From positions 38,916 through 102,915 of the forward strand of contig CAVEUM010000006.1 in assembly GCA_963618735.1 (NCBI GenBank): a stretch of 64,000 nucleotides of DNA, read 5' to 3'. Source of the stretch: CAKUFA01 sp963618735. GTDB lineage: Bacteria; Bacillota; Clostridia; Christensenellales; Aristaeellaceae. This document shows positions 61,518-64,000 of the stretch, piece by piece (position 1 is the stretch's first letter; each line of letters begins with the position of its first letter). A program made the position numbers and the translations under genes. The notes under the pieces were generated by a model that ran no database searches, was not told the origin of the DNA, and worked only from the letters and a program-made list of their open reading frames with translations.

Positions 61518-61548
61518 GTACGATGATGTACAGGAAGGAGCAGATTTT

Positions 61549-62097
61549 ATGGCAAGCGGAATTCCGAAGGCACAACTAATGGATGGAGAAACCATGCAGC
61601 GCACGCTCACCCGCATGGCACATGAGATGATGGAACGGCTGATGCCGCTGGAAGATGTGGTACTGGTGGGCATTCGCCGCAGGGGCGTGCCGCTGGCAAA
61701 CCGCCTGAGCGAGATCATTGAAAAGAGCGAGGGCGTGAAGATTCCCGTGGGCGAGCTGGACATCACGCTCTACCGCGACGACCTGAGCAAGCTATACGAC
61801 CAGCCCAAGGTCAATGAGTCCTACATGCCTGTGGATGTAACGGGCAAGACGGTGGTTTTGGTGGACGATGTCATTTATACCGGGCGCACGGTTCGCGCGG
61901 CCATGGAAGCCGTGATGGATCAGGGACGTGCTGCCAAGATTCGCCTGGCGGTGCTGATTGACCGCGGACATCGGGAGCTTCCCATCCGTGCGGACTTCAT
62001 CGGCAAGAACGTGCCCACGGCGCAGTATGAGCGCATTGGTGTGCAGGTGACGGAGATTGACGGCGGCGACGGTGCGGCGTTGTATGGCGCACAATAA
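61549..62097 (+). CDS. pyrR: PyrR bifunctional regulator / uracil phosphoribosyltransferase
   Basis: The 182-residue protein binds pyr leader RNA and may have UPRTase activity. The PRPP site is VVLVDDVIYTGRTVRAA, and GIRRRGVPLA, DITLYRDDL and RIGVQVTEIDG complete the family pattern. AAGGAG precedes ATG 61549; a longer frame from 61456 runs through the attenuator and is rejected. Confidence 0.96.
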   Translation: MASGIPKAQLMDGETMQRTLTRMAHEMMERLMPLEDVVLVGIRRRGVPLANRLSEIIEKSEGVKIPVGELDITLYRDDLSKLYDQPKVNESYMPVDVTGKTVVLVDDVIYTGRTVRAAMEAVMDQGRAAKIRLAVLIDRGHRELPIRADFIGKNVPTAQYERIGVQVTEIDGGDGAALYGAQ

Positions 62098-62167
62098 TAA
62101 AGGTGATGCTCGGCTTTGACCGATGTCATAAAGGAGAACGTTCTCATTAAGGAAGGGAGCAAGATCA

Positions 62168-63496
62168 ATGACCAACATGAAACTTTCCCCTGGTAAGATG
62201 GCCATTCTGGGCTTCCAGCACATGTTTGCCATGTTTGGTGCAACGGTGCTGGTACCCGCACTTACAGGCCTGAGCGTTAGCTCGACCCTGCTGTTTGCAG
62301 GCCTTGGAACCCTGCTGTTCCATCTGCTGACCAAGCGGAAGGTTCCTGCATTCCTGGGTTCTTCCTTCGCATTCCTGGGTGGCTACTATTCCGTGCGTGA
62401 GCTGGTGGAAAACAGCGGCACAGGTGCCAACTGGGTGCCGTATGCCGGCATCGGCGTTGCATGCGCTGGCCTGCTGTATGTGATTTTGTCCCTGCTCTTC
62501 AAGGCTTTTGGCGCCAAGAAGGTTATGCGCTTCTTCCCGCCCATTGTGACGGGTCCCATCATTATCTGCATTGGCATTACGCTGGCAAACAGTGCCATCA
62601 ACAACTGTGCTGCCAACTGGTGGATTGCCATTCTTGCCGTGGCTGTTGTGGTGGTGTGCAACATCTGGGGCAAGGGCATGGTGAAGATCATCCCCATTCT
62701 GCTTGGTGTGGTGATTTCCTATGCGGCGGCTGCCATCTTTGGCCAGCTGGATCCTGACAAGGTACAGGCATTGAAGGATGCTGCCTGGATTGGCCTGCCC
62801 TTCCAGATGAATGACACGGTGTTCTCTCTGGCAGGCAATGCGGATGGTTCTCTGATTGCATCCTCGATCGCTATGATGATGCCTATTGCTCTGGCCACCA
62901 TGGTGGAGCACATCGGCGACATGTGCGCTATTTCCTCCACTGTGGAGAAGAACTTCATTGCTGATCCTGGCCTGCATCGCTCGCTGCTGGGCGATGGTCT
63001 GGCTACAACGATGGCCGCGCTCTTTGGTGCTCCTGCCAACACTACGTATGGTGAAAACACTGGCGTGCTGGCGCTGACCAAGGTGTATGATCCCCGCGTG
63101 GTGCGCATCGCTGCCGTGCTGGCCGTGGTGTTCTCCTTCTCTCCGAAGTTTGCGGCGCTGGTGTCCTGCATGCCCACCGCAACCATTGGCGGCGTGAGCC
63201 TGATCCTGTACGGCATGATTTCCGCTGTGGGCGTTCGCAACGTGGTGGAAAATCAGGTGGACTTCACCAAGAGCCGCAACGTGATTATTGCTGCTTTGAT
63301 CATGTCCCTGGCATTGGGCATCAACTTCTCCAATGCTGGCGCCATTGCATTCACGGTGTTTGGCGTGAAGATCAGCCTGTCTGGTCTGGCAGTGTCTGCA
63401 CTGGTGGGCATTCTGCTGAATGCGATCCTGCCTGGCAATGATTATGAGTTTGGCACCAATGACCTGGGCGACACGTCTGTGAACTTCAAGGTCTGA
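62168..63496 (+). CDS. uraA: Uracil permease (NCS2 family)
   Basis: A 442-residue protein with about 14 membrane helices. GFQHMFAMFGATVLVPALTG opens it, PTATIGGVSLILYG is a later signature, and ENTGVLALTKVYDPRV marks the substrate-binding helix region. It brings in uracil with protons. GGAAGG precedes ATG 62168. Co-transcribed with pyrR and hence under the PyrR attenuator. Confidence 0.94.
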   Translation: MTNMKLSPGKMAILGFQHMFAMFGATVLVPALTGLSVSSTLLFAGLGTLLFHLLTKRKVPAFLGSSFAFLGGYYSVRELVENSGTGANWVPYAGIGVACAGLLYVILSLLFKAFGAKKVMRFFPPIVTGPIIICIGITLANSAINNCAANWWIAILAVAVVVVCNIWGKGMVKIIPILLGVVISYAAAAIFGQLDPDKVQALKDAAWIGLPFQMNDTVFSLAGNADGSLIASSIAMMMPIALATMVEHIGDMCAISSTVEKNFIADPGLHRSLLGDGLATTMAALFGAPANTTYGENTGVLALTKVYDPRVVRIAAVLAVVFSFSPKFAALVSCMPTATIGGVSLILYGMISAVGVRNVVENQVDFTKSRNVIIAALIMSLALGINFSNAGAIAFTVFGVKISLSGLAVSALVGILLNAILPGNDYEFGTNDLGDTSVNFKV

Positions 63497-63512
63497 GATC
63501 AATAAGTAAGTG

Positions 63513-63549
63513 AAAGAGGATGCTCCTTTGCGGGGGCATCCTCTTTTTT
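63513..63549 (+). terminator. Terminator after uraA
   Basis: AAAGAGGATGC with GCATCCTCTTT plus inner CC/GG pairs, followed by T's. Confidence 0.9.
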
Positions 63550-63596
63550 CTATTCGGCGCTGAAAATGTTTGAACGCAAGGGAACGAAATTTTGCG

Positions 63597-64000
63597 GATG
63601 TTGGCGCTGAAGACGCTACGCTGTTCAGCGCGCGGGGTTGGGGGGTATCCTTGATGATCCTTTATTGATGTTGGCGCTGAAGACGCTACGCTGTTCAGCG
63701 CATGGGGTTGGGGGCTTTATCCTTGATGATCCTTTATTGATGTTGGCGCTGAAGACGCTACGCTGTTCAGCACATGGGGTTGGGGGTTTATCCTTGATGA
63801 TTCTTTATTGATGTTGGCGCTGAAGACGCTACGCTGTTCAGCGCATGGGGTTGGGGGCTTTATCCTTGATGATCCTTTATTGATGTTGGCGCTGAAGACG
63901 CTACGCTGTTCAGCACATGGGGTTGGGGGTTTATCCTTGATGATTCTTTATTGATGTTGGCGCTGAAGACGCTACGCTGTTCAGCGCATGGGGTTGGGGG
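63597..64000. repeat. Tandem repeat array, 70-72 bp unit, continues past the window
   Basis: Five full copies and one partial copy (starts of the TTGGCG landmark: 63601, 63671, 63743, 63814, 63886 and 63957). Each carries an inverted repeat (GCGCTGAA, 12-nt centre, TTCAGCGC or TTCAGCAC) and a G-rich GGGGTTGGGGG. Copies 2 and 4 are identical, copies 3 and 5 are identical, and copy 6 begins like copies 2 and 4, so the array is built of 143-bp dimers. Copy 1 is slightly different (70 bp). No reading frame is evident. The GGCGCTGAA core occurs once more at 63556-63564. Confidence 0.9.

Noticed and set aside
63597..64000. Tandem repeat as CRISPR array
   Set aside because: The whole 70-72 bp unit repeats with no variable spacers; repeats are far too long.

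Overview
The window is a 64-kb stretch of ordinary bacterial chromosome, densely packed with genes on both strands. It points to a member of the Clostridia (Bacillota). The evidence is a PyrR-type pyrimidine attenuator, a SigA-like primary sigma factor in a dnaG-rpoD-trmK-Nif3-zinc-ribbon cluster, a YolD-like partner of a Y-family polymerase, purine-rich ribosome sites close to GGAGG, and many promoters of the TTGACA-17-TATAAT type. Pyruvate formate-lyase, a corrinoid importer and the short, leucine-rich signal peptides suggest an anaerobic, probably gut- or rumen-associated organism. I cannot name the genus. No phage, transposase, CRISPR array or rRNA was seen.

Layout. 1-4 kb (minus): the start of pflB, cut by the window edge, then eno and a UPF0489 (peptide-arginase-like) gene. 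4.4-10.2 kb (plus): aconitase, a secreted metallo-beta-lactamase-fold protein and a HAD phosphatase as one operon, then purA and an amidohydrolase. 10.2-12.1 kb (minus): mnmM, rluB and a GNAT acetyltransferase. 12.2-14.5 kb (plus): a DUF4317 protein and a secreted CapA-like protein. 14.6-22.5 kb (minus): a small ORF, a carB gene fused in frame to a whole diaminopimelate epimerase (dapF), carA, a HAD phosphatase, a SpoU-type RNA methylase and ftsY. 22.7-36.4 kb (plus): two glycosyltransferases, dnaE, a HAD phosphatase, dgt, dnaG, two adjacent sigma-70 genes, trmK, a Nif3-like protein and a zinc-ribbon protein. 36.5-41.3 kb: tRNA-Leu(CAA), a DtxR/MntR-like regulator, udk, and a cluster holding an ATC-hydrolase-like protein, a Y-family polymerase, a methyltransferase and a YolD-like protein. 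41.4-48.1 kb (minus): nagB, a btuFCD corrinoid importer under a cobalamin riboswitch, and a four-gene operon that starts with an overlooked 51-residue membrane protein. 48.4-52.5 kb (plus): a MacAB-like export system with two adaptor proteins. 52.5-57 kb: rluD-lspA and aroK (minus), and aroF-aroB (plus) behind an aromatic leader peptide and attenuator. 57-61 kb (minus): a small anchored protein, pepF, hisJ-like phosphatase and a GntR regulator. 61.4-63.5 kb (plus): pyrR-uraA. 63.6-64 kb: a 70-72 bp tandem repeat that runs off the window edge.

The strongest regulatory readings are three RNA switches: cobalamin (btu), PyrR (pyrR-uraA) and a Phe/Tyr leader peptide (aroF-aroB). Each sits between a near-consensus promoter and an intrinsic terminator. 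Pyrimidine supply recurs (carAB, udk, pyrR-uraA), as does the early shikimate pathway (aroK, aroF, aroB). The most unusual single item is the CarB-DapF fusion. Its epimerase half has Ser where the first of the two catalytic cysteines normally lies.
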